The notes under the pieces are model-generated. The model did not search any database. It was not told the origin of the DNA and saw only the letters and a list, made by a program, of their open reading frames with translations. A program made the translations under genes and the position numbers. Of a DNA stretch of 64,000 nucleotides, positions 1-9,900 are shown piece after piece (within the stretch, counting starts at the first letter, position 1; every line of letters begins with the position of its first letter). Source of the DNA: Flavobacterium cheniae (GTDB lineage: Bacteria > Bacteroidota > Bacteroidia > Flavobacteriales > Flavobacteriaceae); the NCBI RefSeq assembly GCF_004363695.1, contig NZ_SNZC01000003.1, forward strand, positions 1-64,000. The letters are read 5' to 3'.

Positions 1-1752
1 AACGCTCTACCAACTGTTGTTGCCAATAACGCAGAAGTTTGTACTGGATTCACAGTACAACTAACAGCAAATCCAGCAGGCGGAACATGGAGTGGAGCTA
101 ATGTAAGTGCATCAGGATTGTTCGACGCTTCAGGCTTAGCTGCAGGACCATACAATGTAACGTACACGTATTCAGATGCAAATCAATGTACTAATAGTGA
201 TGGCGCAGTGGTAACCGTAAATGCTTTACCATCAGTTGTTGCTAATAATGCAGAAGTTTGTACCGGATTTACAGTTCAATTAACAGCAGAGCCAGTAGGT
301 GGAACATGGAGTGGAGCTAATGTAAGTGCATCAGGATTGTTCGACGCTTCAGGCTTAGCTGCAGGACCATACAATGTAACGTACACGTATTCAGATGCAA
401 ATCAATGTACTAATAGTGATGGCGCAGTGGTAACCGTAAATGCTTTACCATCAGTTGTTGCTAATAATGCAGAAGTTTGTACTGGATTTACAGTTCAATT
501 AACAGCCGAGCCAGCAGGCGGAACATGGAGTGGTGCTAATGTAAGCGCATCCGGATTGTTTGACGCTTCAGGTTTAGCTGCAGGACCATACAATGTAACG
601 TACACGTATTCAGATGCAAATCAATGTACTAATAGTGATGGCGCAGTGGTAACCGTAAATGCTTTACCATCAGTTGTTGCTAATAATGCAGAAGTTTGTA
701 CTGGATTTACAGTTCAATTAACAGCAGAGCCAGCAGGTGGAACATGGAGTGGAGCTAATGTAAGCGCATCCGGATTGTTCGATGCATCAGGTTTAGCTGC
801 AGGACCATACAATGTAACATACACCTATTCAGATGCAAATCAATGTACCAATAGCGATGGTGCCGTGGTAACCGTAAATGCTTTACCAACCGTTGTTGCC
901 AATGACGCAGAAGTTTGTACCGGATTTACAGTTCAATTAACAGCAGAGCCAGTAGGTGGAACATGGAGTGGAGCTAATGTAAGTGCATCAGGATTGTTCG
1001 ATGCTGCAGGTTTAGCTGCAGGACCATACAATGTAACGTACACGTATTCAGATGCAAATCAATGTACTAATAGTGATGGCGCAGTGGTAACCGTAAATGC
1101 TTTACCATCAGTTGTTGCTAATAATGCAGAAGTTTGTACTGGATTTACAGTTCAATTAACAGCCGAGCCAGCAGGCGGAACATGGAGTGGTGCTAATGTA
1201 AGCGTATCAGGATTGTTCGACGCTTCAGGTTTAGCTGCAGGACCATACAATGTAACGTACACCTATTCAGACGCAAATCAATGTACTAATAGCGATGGCG
1301 CAGTGGTAACCGTAAATGCTTTACCAACCGTTGTTGCTAATAATGCAGAAGTTTGTACCGGATTTACAGTTCAATTAACAGCAGAGCCAGCAGGTGGAAC
1401 ATGGAGCGGTGCTAATGTAAGCGCATCCGGATTGTTCGATGCTTCAGGTTTAGCTGCAGGACCATACAATGTAACGTACACGTATTCAGATGCAAATCAA
1501 TGTACCAATAGCGATGGTGCCGTGGTAACCGTAAATGCTTTACCAACCGTTGTTGCTAATAATGCAGAGGTTTGTACTGGATTTACAGTTCAATTAACAG
1601 CAGAGCCAGCAGGTGGAACATGGAGCGGTGCTAATGTAAGCGCATCCGGATTGTTCGACGCTTCAGGCTTAGCTGCAGGACCATACAATGTAACGTACAC
1701 CTATTCAGATGCAAATCAATGTACTAATAGCGATGGCGCAGTGGTAACCGTA
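1..1752 (+). repeat. Eight tandem 219-bp coding repeats
   Basis: Units begin at 1, 220, 439, 658, 877, 1096, 1315 and 1534, each starting with an NALP codon run and spanning exactly 73 codons. A ninth NALP at 1753 marks the change to unique sequence. The array continues past the left edge. Protein differences are few: P-S/T-VV in the linker, AEP-A/V-GG, AN-P in unit 1, ND in unit 5, and SVSG in unit 6. Copy number could be mis-assembled if only short reads were used. Confidence 0.97.
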
Positions 1753-3600
1753 AATGCTTTACCTAAAGTTGCTTGTCCAAGTCCTGCTTTATTTGATGTA
1801 GATTGTGGTGTTTCTGCTAGTGTTGCTCAAGCTGCTACAGATTCGAAATTCAATACTTGGTTTAATTCGTTCGCAGGATTAAATTCCGACCCTAATATTG
1901 AAGTGGTAGCGGTGCAATATGTATACAGTCCATCTAATGCTGATCCAGTAGGAGCTAGTAATGCGCCTTTAAATCCAATTATTGGAGTTCCAGGTAGTAT
2001 AGAAACATCTGTAACAGTAACATGGACAATTCGTAATATAGAAACTGGATGTGAATCTTCTTGTTCTTCAACCTTTACTATGTCATTTAACTGTAGAATT
2101 GGATGTCAAACAACACCAACACCTGCTGCTTGTAACGGAGAATCAAGTGGATCAATTCAAGTTCAAGGTTCAAACGGAATCCCACCTTACAATTTCTATT
2201 TGTATAATTCAAACGATCTGAATAATGTAATTTATAGCGTAATGGGAGTTAATGATGAGCCTGGTGGAGCACTATTTTCAAATTTACCAGCAGGTGCTTA
2301 TACCATATTGATTACAGATGCGGTTCAAACTTTAGAAGATGCAACAGCATGTGACGCTACAATAACTCAGCCAGATGCTTTATCCCTTTCTTTAGAGATG
2401 CAACCGGAAAATTGTGTTGGTACAGCAACAGGAAGTATTAGTGCTACCTTTTCAGGAGGAGTTTCTCCTTATATGGTAAGTATTGATAATGGTACGGCAT
2501 CCGAACAGTTATCACCTTTTTCTTTTACAGGTCTAAATGCTGGAAATCATACCATTAAAATTGTAGATGCTAATGGTTGCGAGATATCTGAAGATATTGA
2601 AGTGGAACTAATACCATGTGACGATGATTATTGTACATACACTCAAGGATTCTATGGTAATTATGGAGGTCTTGGTTGTACTCAAGATTTAGGAGTTGTC
2701 AATTCTCAAATAATGATGCGAAAAGCATTAGAGTTAGTTGGAGGTAGTTTTGATTTTGGTAGTGTATCTACGGGAAATTATTTTACTCTTAAACTAAGTG
2801 ACGTTATTGGAGCAGCAAATCCTAGAGATAACAATATTTATAAAATGTTGCCTGGAGGAGGTAGTCCAAGAAGATTAGTTGGTTTTGCTACATATGATGT
2901 GTATTCAACTTGGTCAGATAATGACCCACTTACAACTAAAGCTTCAAGAAGAGGAGCAATTAATAATAATTTATTGAGTCAAACCATGACACTTTTCTTT
3001 AATATTCAAGTAGATGGTGGTTTAGGTGATTTAGATTTAGAAGCTTCTTTTGCAACAGCTAAAACTATTGAATGTGGTTCGAATATTCCTAATATGGAAA
3101 CAGTTCAAGTATTCAGTATTCCACAAAGTGTTATTAATTATTTGAATTCAAACGGAGGTGCCACAGTTGGAAATTTATTTATCTTAGCTAATAAAGCTTT
3201 AGGTGGAGAGAATATTGGTGGACTTTCTCATTCTAATATTAATGCGGCAGTAGATGCTATTAATAGAGGTTATGATGAATGTAGAGTTGGAGTTGCGATA
3301 CCTGAGGTAATAGTAGAAGATGTTACTGTTTTTAGTGACTTAAATATTACAGCTTCTCCTAATCCTTTCAAAGAGTATATAACTTTAAGCTATCAATTTA
3401 ATTACGATTCAGCTGTAGATATTCAGATTTATGACACTAAAGGCTCCTTGTTATATCAATTTAAAGACACCGATGCTTATTTTGGAAAAGAGATGAAAAT
3501 TGATGTCAATTTCAATCATGCAGGTGGAGAATTGTATATTTTGAAATTAATGACAAACAAAGAAGTTGTTACTCATAAAATAGTTTCAGGAAATCAATAG
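1..3600 (+). CDS. Secreted T9SS repeat protein with PKD-like and SprB-like repeats, 5'-truncated by the window
   Basis: The frame is open from base 1 to the TAG at 3598-3600, so the true start lies upstream. Bases 1-1752 encode eight 73-residue repeats, each with a CTG cysteine motif near its start, a GGTWSG motif and a CTNSDG motif near its end. They resemble the PKD-like repeats of Bacteroidetes adhesins. After them come a unique region and two SprB-type repeats (SSGSIQVQGSNGIPPY and TGSISATFSGGVSPY, about 2140-2620). The final ~85 residues (SPNPF, then YDTKG and LYILKL) are a type A T9SS sorting tail, so I infer export by the T9SS and cell-surface attachment or release. Probable role is adhesion or surface motility; the ligand is unknown. 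A bidirectional terminator follows directly. Confidence 0.85.
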   Translation, partial: NALPTVVANNAEVCTGFTVQLTANPAGGTWSGANVSASGLFDASGLAAGPYNVTYTYSDANQCTNSDGAVVTVNALPSVVANNAEVCTGFTVQLTAEPVGGTWSGANVSASGLFDASGLAAGPYNVTYTYSDANQCTNSDGAVVTVNALPSVVANNAEVCTGFTVQLTAEPAGGTWSGANVSASGLFDASGLAAGPYNVTYTYSDANQCTNSDGAVVTVNALPSVVANNAEVCTGFTVQLTAEPAGGTWSGANVSASGLFDASGLAAGPYNVTYTYSDANQCTNSDGAVVTVNALPTVVANDAEVCTGFTVQLTAEPVGGTWSGANVSASGLFDAAGLAAGPYNVTYTYSDANQCTNSDGAVVTVNALPSVVANNAEVCTGFTVQLTAEPAGGTWSGANVSVSGLFDASGLAAGPYNVTYTYSDANQCTNSDGAVVTVNALPTVVANNAEVCTGFTVQLTAEPAGGTWSGANVSASGLFDASGLAAGPYNVTYTYSDANQCTNSDGAVVTVNALPTVVANNAEVCTGFTVQLTAEPAGGTWSGANVSASGLFDASGLAAGPYNVTYTYSDANQCTNSDGAVVTVNALPKVACPSPALFDVDCGVSASVAQAATDSKFNTWFNSFAGLNSDPNIEVVAVQYVYSPSNADPVGASNAPLNPIIGVPGSIETSVTVTWTIRNIETGCESSCSSTFTMSFNCRIGCQTTPTPAACNGESSGSIQVQGSNGIPPYNFYLYNSNDLNNVIYSVMGVNDEPGGALFSNLPAGAYTILITDAVQTLEDATACDATITQPDALSLSLEMQPENCVGTATGSISATFSGGVSPYMVSIDNGTASEQLSPFSFTGLNAGNHTIKIVDANGCEISEDIEVELIPCDDDYCTYTQGFYGNYGGLGCTQDLGVVNSQIMMRKALELVGGSFDFGSVSTGNYFTLKLSDVIGAANPRDNNIYKMLPGGGSPRRLVGFATYDVYSTWSDNDPLTTKASRRGAINNNLLSQTMTLFFNIQVDGGLGDLDLEASFATAKTIECGSNIPNMETVQVFSIPQSVINYLNSNGGATVGNLFILANKALGGENIGGLSHSNINAAVDAINRGYDECRVGVAIPEVIVEDVTVFSDLNITASPNPFKEYITLSYQFNYDSAVDIQIYDTKGSLLYQFKDTDAYFGKEMKIDVNFNHAGGELYILKLMTNKEVVTHKIVSGNQ

Positions 3601-3616
3601 TTTAATTTTTTAAAGG

Positions 3617-3650
3617 AAAAAGTGCTATCATTTTTTTGGTAGCACTTTTT
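3617..3650. terminator. Bidirectional intrinsic terminator between the repeat gene and murF
   Basis: Perfect 11-bp arms AAAAAGTGCTA (3617-3627) and TAGCACTTTTT (3640-3650) with A and T tracts on both sides. It separates convergent genes ending at 3600 and 3654. Confidence 0.9.
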
Positions 3651-3653
3651 GTT

Positions 3654-4940
3654 TTATATCAGTTCTAAAGTTTTTTCTAGAGCCATTCCTCTAGAGCCTT
3701 TGATTAAAATTAAACTTTCTTTTGGTTGGTTTTCTTTGAAAAATGTTGCGAAGTTTTCAAAATTCTCAAAGAAATTAATGTGTGAATTTTGAACCTGATT
3801 AGCATAAAAATATTTACCAATAAAGTAGGTAGTTATATTGCTTTCGGAAATTAATAATGCTATTATTTTTTCATGTTCAGAAAGACTTTCTTCACCTAAT
3901 TCAAACATGTCGCCTAAAACTGCAATTTTATGATTGTGCTCTAATTGAATAAAATTTGTTATGGCTGCCGACATGCTACTCGGATTTGCGTTATAAGCAT
4001 CTAATATTATTTCGTTACCGTTTTTTTGTAGCAATTGCGAGCGATTATTTTCAGGAATATAATTTTCAATTGCATCTTTAATTTGTTCATCTGAAACTTT
4101 AAAATAATTTCCTATAGTGATAGCGGCATTGATATTATTCGCATTGTAAATTCCAATAAGATGCGAATTAATTGTGTGGTTGTTGTAGGTTATTTTTACC
4201 ATTGGATTAGCTTCAACCTTATCGATTTTTACATCAACTTTTGACTCGTTTAAACCGAAACTAAATTGTTTAATTCCTGTTGCTTTTTCCTTTTGAATGG
4301 CGTCATCTAAATTAATAAAAACAATTTTTTCATTGTTTCTTAAATAATCATACATTTCACTTTTTCCTTTGATTACGCCTTCAACTCCGCCAAATCCTTC
4401 TAGGTGAGCTTTCCCGAAATTAGTAATATAACCATAATCAGGTTGCGCAATTTCGCATAAGAATTCTATTTCTTTTTGATGATTTGCGCCCATTTCAACA
4501 ATGCCAATTTCGGTTTCTTTTGTAAAACGCAATAGTGTAAGTGGAACTCCAATGTGATTATTCAAATTGCCAATAGTTGCCAGTGTATTGTATTTTTTTG
4601 AAAGCACAGCGTGTATTAATTCCTTGGTAGTGGTTTTTCCATTGCTTCCAGTTAAGGCTATAATTGGTAATCCTAAATAGGCTCTATGATATTTAGCTAA
4701 CTCTTGTAAGGCAATAAGTGAATCTTCTACTAATAAAGTTCGCTCGTCAATTTTATAGTTGGGATTGTCAATTATTACAAATTTGGCTCCTTTTTCTAAA
4801 GCTTCTTTAGCAAAAGTGTTAGCGTCAAAGTTTTCGCCTTTAAGGGCAACGAATAAGCTATCTTTTTCTATTTTTCGAGTATCGGTAGAAACGCTAGAGC
4901 AATTTAAAAATAAGGAATGTAAAGTCGCTATTGTGGTCAT
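3654..4940 (-). CDS. murF: UDP-N-acetylmuramoyl-tripeptide--D-alanyl-D-alanine ligase MurF
   Basis: MurF adds D-Ala-D-Ala to UDP-MurNAc-tripeptide in the cytoplasm, the last soluble step of the peptidoglycan precursor pathway. The 428-residue protein has the Mur ligase N-terminal domain, the ATP loop GSNGKTTT at residues 98-105, the central domain with an EMGANH motif, and the C-terminal domain with LDAYNANPSSM and a late KGSRGM. Length is normal for the family. It lies downstream of gldJ on the same strand, but a hairpin at 4971-5002 separates them, so it may have its own promoter. Confidence 0.96.
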   Translation of the reverse strand: MTTIATLHSLFLNCSSVSTDTRKIEKDSLFVALKGENFDANTFAKEALEKGAKFVIIDNPNYKIDERTLLVEDSLIALQELAKYHRAYLGLPIIALTGSNGKTTTKELIHAVLSKKYNTLATIGNLNNHIGVPLTLLRFTKETEIGIVEMGANHQKEIEFLCEIAQPDYGYITNFGKAHLEGFGGVEGVIKGKSEMYDYLRNNEKIVFINLDDAIQKEKATGIKQFSFGLNESKVDVKIDKVEANPMVKITYNNHTINSHLIGIYNANNINAAITIGNYFKVSDEQIKDAIENYIPENNRSQLLQKNGNEIILDAYNANPSSMSAAITNFIQLEHNHKIAVLGDMFELGEESLSEHEKIIALLISESNITTYFIGKYFYANQVQNSHINFFENFENFATFFKENQPKESLILIKGSRGMALEKTLELI

Positions 4941-4970
4941 GTGATTAGTTTTAAATCGAAACGAAGATAA

Positions 4971-5002
4971 AAAAAAGCCCTTTCAAACGAAAGGGCTTTT
5001 TT
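4971..5002. terminator. Intrinsic terminator after gldJ
   Basis: Perfect 13-bp arms AAAAAAGCCCTTT (4971-4983) and AAAGGGCTTTTTT (4990-5002) with a 6-nt loop, 19 bases beyond the gldJ stop on the minus strand. Confidence 0.9.
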
Positions 5003-5020
5003 AAGTATTTTGTATGAAAA

Positions 5021-6715
5021 TTATTTTTTTGGATTTCCTCTTGGAGTCTTTTTGTTTGACTTAGGACCTACTTTAGACATCGCACATCTGAATCCGATGT
5101 AATCAGTTGCCATATCTTGAGGGAAGAATCTTCTAGACGCTGGGTCTAACCAGTATGCTCTATCTCTCCATGAACCACCTTTGTAAACTCTAACGTTGTC
5201 ATCTACTAAAGTAGTTCTCTTGTCAGATTTATCAAATTTCTTGTCCATTTTACCTAAACTATCAGCAGTGATAGAGTGTTTAGGAGCTTCGTACATTCTG
5301 TGTTTTTCTTCTCCTGCACCTTCTTCAGAGTCAGTAAATTTGTAGAAACGTGTAGATTGTCTATCACCATCTCTATAGTTTCTGTTGTCAGAAGTTGAGA
5401 ATTGAGTTCTTAAGTATGTTTCGTTTTCATCAACAGGAACTTGAGCAATTTGACCAGGGAAATTTCTAGCCATAATTCTACCGTTACTTAAAGTATCATA
5501 AGTGATGTTGTCAGAAGTTACTAATTCAACAACTCCATCTTCACCAATTTTGTTTTTAGTATAAACGTTACCTCTAAAGTAGTTGAAGTCATTTGCTTCG
5601 TCATCTACCATAGGTCTGTAAACGTCTTGTACCCACTCAGCTACGTTTCCAGCCATATCATATAAACCAAAATCATTTGGAGCATATGCTTTAACTTTAT
5701 TTGTAATGTCAGCTCCGTCATCAGACCAACCTGCAATTCCTCCGTAATCCCCTTTACCTTGTTTAAAGTTGGCTAATTGGTCACCTCTGTATTGTCTTTT
5801 AGACGAACGAGTGTATTGACCACTCCAAGGGTATTTCTTTTGTCCTTTGTAAATGTTGTATTCTCTGTTTCCAACTAAAGCTACTGCAGCATATTCCCAC
5901 TCAGCTTCTGTTGGTAATCTATATTCTGGTAAAATTAACCCAGAACTTCTTTGAGCGTATACGTTTTTAGCAGTATCTGCAGCTGGTCTTCTACCACCAC
6001 CCATTTCTTTTTTCAATACCACTTCTTCGTTACCACCAAATGCTTTTGAAGGCGTATTGATATAAGTTTCAGTACTGAATGAGTTTTCAGCAGTTACGTC
6101 AGAACCTAATTTGATTTTGTTATCTTTCTTAAGGTAACCTTCACGCTCTAAAATGTTTTCATTTACACGGTCAGTTCTCCACTTGCTAAATTCCGTTGCT
6201 TGAATCCAGTTAACACCAACTACTGGGTAGTCAGCATAAGCAGGGTGTCTTAAGTAGTTGTTTGTCATCGTTTCGTTGTAACCTAAACGATTTCTCCACA
6301 CTAAAGTATCTGGAATTGCTCCATTGTAAATGTGTTTGTAGTTTTCTTCAGTTGGAGGAAATACAGTTTTTACCCAAAACAAGTATTCAGAATACATTTT
6401 GTTGGTTACTTCTGTTTCATCCATAAAGAAAGATTGTACGTGTTGTTGATTTGGAGAGTTGTTCCAATCATGCATAACATCGTCTTGTACTTTTCCCATT
6501 GTAAAAGTACCTCCTTCAATAGAAATCATCCCTGGAGGCGTTTCTTGTTGTTTAAACTTGTCGTTAAACTGGAATCCACCTTTTTTATCATTGATTTTCC
6601 ATCCTGTAGCTGTAGAACCACCTTTTGTGCTTCCTTTTTTGCTACAACCTGTAAAGCCTAATGCCAGTGCTAATACTACTAACACTTTTAAAGCCATAAT
6701 TTTCTTAATTTTCAT
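5021..6715 (-). CDS. gldJ: Gliding motility lipoprotein GldJ
   Basis: GldJ is needed for gliding and for T9SS function in Flavobacterium. The 564-residue product starts with a lipoprotein signal (MKIKKIMALK, then LGFTGC with lipidated Cys24). The rest is a formylglycine-generating-enzyme/SUMF1-like fold, seen in GGTFTMG, DETEVTNKMY, RLPTEAEWEYAA, GNVAEWVQDVY and the final GGSWRD and GFRCAM motifs. As in known GldJ, this fold probably has a structural role. The place next to murF and divergent from porU matches the Flavobacterium order. The start at 6715 is supported by a promoter at 6744-6772. Confidence 0.96.
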   Translation of the reverse strand: MKIKKIMALKVLVVLALALGFTGCSKKGSTKGGSTATGWKINDKKGGFQFNDKFKQQETPPGMISIEGGTFTMGKVQDDVMHDWNNSPNQQHVQSFFMDETEVTNKMYSEYLFWVKTVFPPTEENYKHIYNGAIPDTLVWRNRLGYNETMTNNYLRHPAYADYPVVGVNWIQATEFSKWRTDRVNENILEREGYLKKDNKIKLGSDVTAENSFSTETYINTPSKAFGGNEEVVLKKEMGGGRRPAADTAKNVYAQRSSGLILPEYRLPTEAEWEYAAVALVGNREYNIYKGQKKYPWSGQYTRSSKRQYRGDQLANFKQGKGDYGGIAGWSDDGADITNKVKAYAPNDFGLYDMAGNVAEWVQDVYRPMVDDEANDFNYFRGNVYTKNKIGEDGVVELVTSDNITYDTLSNGRIMARNFPGQIAQVPVDENETYLRTQFSTSDNRNYRDGDRQSTRFYKFTDSEEGAGEEKHRMYEAPKHSITADSLGKMDKKFDKSDKRTTLVDDNVRVYKGGSWRDRAYWLDPASRRFFPQDMATDYIGFRCAMSKVGPKSNKKTPRGNPKK

Positions 6716-6743
6716 ACTTTAGTAGGTAATAAATTTCGTGTCG

Positions 6744-6772
6744 CAAGATAATAATAATGAATTAAAATGCAA
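6744..6772 (-). promoter_or_regulatory. Candidate gldJ promoter
   Basis: On the minus strand TTG (6770-6772) is followed after 19 bases by TATCTTG (6744-6750). This is one base short of the TAnnTTTG consensus but well placed, about 30 bases upstream of the gldJ ATG. Confidence 0.5.
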
Positions 6773-6926
6773 CATGTTTTTAAATTTTTGTAAAAAAAAA
6801 TTAATGTTGTGTTAAAATCCTTTCTCTTACAACGATTTATATTAAGTTTTATTGTAAAAAATTAGATTAAAATAAATATTTTTTTTCTCTTTGTAATATA
6901 TAGGTGTTTAACACGTTTTATAGCTA

Positions 6927-9900
6927 ATGAAAAAGACTATCTTATTTGTACTGTTATTTTCTGTTGTGTTTGTTTTTGGGCAACAAACAGATAATATTTC
7001 TATTAATTGGAATTCTAATGTGGATTACAGTTTGGGGGAAACTTCAATTAAAGTGCCTCAGTTTGATACAGAATTTTACAATATTGATATTCCGTCAAGA
7101 AAAATTCAATATAGGAAATTAGTGCCAGTTACCGCATCAACTAATGTGTCAAGTTTGGTTATATCAAATGTAAAATATCAAACTATAAACGAATCGGAAC
7201 TTTATGATTTGAATAAATCATTACTACCTAATAAGATTCAAACTTCATTGGAAGTTGTTCGTGCTCGAGATGATTATAAAGGTATTTTAATTTTTAGTCC
7301 CATTATAAAAGAAGGTGGCGTTTTTAAAAAAGTTATTTCGTTAACGTATTCTTTTCAAAACAATCTGTCAAATAGAAGTCAAAATCAGAATGTTATTCAG
7401 GCGGTTTCAAATTCGGTTTTAGCAACTGGAAATTGGCACCGTTTTTACGTTGAAAAATCAGGTGTTTATAGAATTTCTAAAACTTTTCTTCAGAGTTTGG
7501 GTTTTAATGTTAATGTAGATCCTAGAAATATAAAGATTTATGGAAATGGTGGACGCATGTTGCCGTTAAACAATTCAATCCCTTATCCGGTTGATTTAGA
7601 ACAGAATGCGATTCAATTTATTGGTGAAGATGATGGCGTTTTTGATAATAGCGATTATATTTTATTTTATGCAGAAGGAGTTGATACTTGGAGTGCCGAA
7701 AGTTTAACCAGTGTGAACTTGTTTGCAGATAAATCATATTATTACATAACTTCATTAGGTTCAGCTGGAAAAAGAATAGAACAAGCATTGCAGCCAATAA
7801 ATCCTCCAACTTTAACTTTTAATCAGTTTGATGATGTAATTTACTACGAGAAAGATTTAGTTAATGCTGGAAAAGTTGGTAGAAGATGGTTTGGTGAACA
7901 ATTTAATGTAGATGAATTTCAAACATTTGATTTTTCAATTCCTAATTTAGATACTTCAGTTCCTGTTCAAATAAAAGTAAATACGGCTTCTAAGTCATTT
8001 GGTAACTCTTCTTTTAATGTAAAAGCCAATTCTGTTGATTTGGGAACTTTGAATTTTCCGCAGTTAACTTCAGGTAGTGGAGTTGAAGGTTATGAATCTG
8101 CTTTAAATGCCGTTTTTAATGCCACTTCTTCAAATATTTCAATTGCAATAACATATAATAACGGAGGTGTTCCGAGTTCAAATGGTTTTTTAGATTTTAT
8201 ACGATTAAAAGTAAAGCGGAATTTAACAGGTTTCTCTAAACAATTCCTATTTTTTAATGATCAAGAGCAAGCTAATATTGGTGTTGGAGAATACAGAATT
8301 GCAAATGCATCAGGAATTTCTCAAGTTTGGGATGTTACCGATTTATATAATGTTACGGCTTACGAAAATACCACTGGAGCCAATTTTAATTTTAAAGTAA
8401 ATTTAGGTACGGCTAGAAAATACGTGGCAGTTGATATGTCTGACACCTTTACCCCATTGCGTGAATCAAATTCTGTTGTGGTGAATCAGAATTTAAAAGG
8501 CACAATTTTTAAAGATGCTCAAGGAAATTTTCAAGACATCGATTATTTGATTATAACACCAGAGTTTTTAACAACGCAAGCAGAACGTTTAGCTGATTTT
8601 CATAGAAATAATTCTGGTTTAGTGGTGCGTGTGGTTACTTTAGAAAAAATTTATCAAGAATTTGCTTCTGGAAAACAAGATATTGCAGCAATTAGAAATT
8701 TAATTAAGTATGTGTATTGGAATGCTTCCGCTCCAAATAAAAGAGTTAAGTATGTAAATCTTTTTGGAGATGCATCTTATGATTACAAAGACCGATTATT
8801 CAGTAATACCAATATTGTTCCTGTTTTTCATGGATTCAATCCTTTTGCTTCAGAAACAAATAACATTTCTAATTTCTCATTATTCTCGTCCTTCATGTCT
8901 GATGATTTTTATGGTTTGATGGATGATACCGAAGGTCAAATGTTAGGTGGTTTTGACGGAATTGATATTGCAGTTGGAAGAATGTTAGTTTCTTCTACTG
9001 GCCAAGCCAAAGAAATGGTTGATAAGGTAATTGAATATCATGATGAGAAGTCGTACGGAAGATGGCGTAATAATTATGTTATCTATTCCGATGACGCTGA
9101 TAATACAACAGACGCAACGCTCCAGTTTGGACTAGATAATTTAGCGAATACTTTAACTACACAAAAGCCATTTGTAAATGTAAAAAAAATACATACAGAT
9201 GCTTATTTACAACAAGTAGCTGCAGGTGGAGAGCGCTATCCTGAAGCAAAAAAAGATTTTTTAGATGCATTGGAACTTGGAGCTTTAGTTTTTAATTATT
9301 TCGGTCACGGAAATGAAGAATCACTTGCAAGGGAAAGATTATTTGAAAAATTAGATGCTCAAAATTTAACCAATCGTTACAGATATCCGCTTTTTATAAC
9401 AATAACTTGTGAGTTTACACGTTTTGATGATCCGGGTCGTTTTACAGGAGGTGAGTACATGTATTGGAATAAAAGCGGTGGGGCAATTGGTTTGATTGCT
9501 ACAACACGTCAAATTGGTGTTACAACAGGTTTTGTAATGAATAATTTATTGAATGAAGACTTGTATGCATTTGGGTCGAATGATTATCCTTCAATCGCAG
9601 AAGCACTGAGGTTAACAAAATTAGATACAGGTTCAGATAATAGGAGAGTTGTCTTTTACATTGGTGATCCAGCCATGAAATTAGCAATTGCGAGACCTAG
9701 AGTTGTACTTACAAAAGTAAATGATATCCCAGTAAATCAACCATTGCCTGTTCTTCAAGCTTTGAGTTTAACAAAGATATCTGGTGAGGTAAGAGATGAA
9801 AATGATGTTTTGTTATCAGGTTATAACGGTGATTTAGCAGTTCAAATTTTTGATAAAGATATTAATAGGGCTACTCTCGGAAATAATGGTGTTACCAATG

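Noticed and set aside
1..1752. CRISPR-like array
   Set aside because: The period is 219 bp, it is coding throughout, and there are no short repeats with unique spacers.
4759..4944. Open frame on the plus strand
   Set aside because: It is the antisense of murF, with no promoter or protein features.
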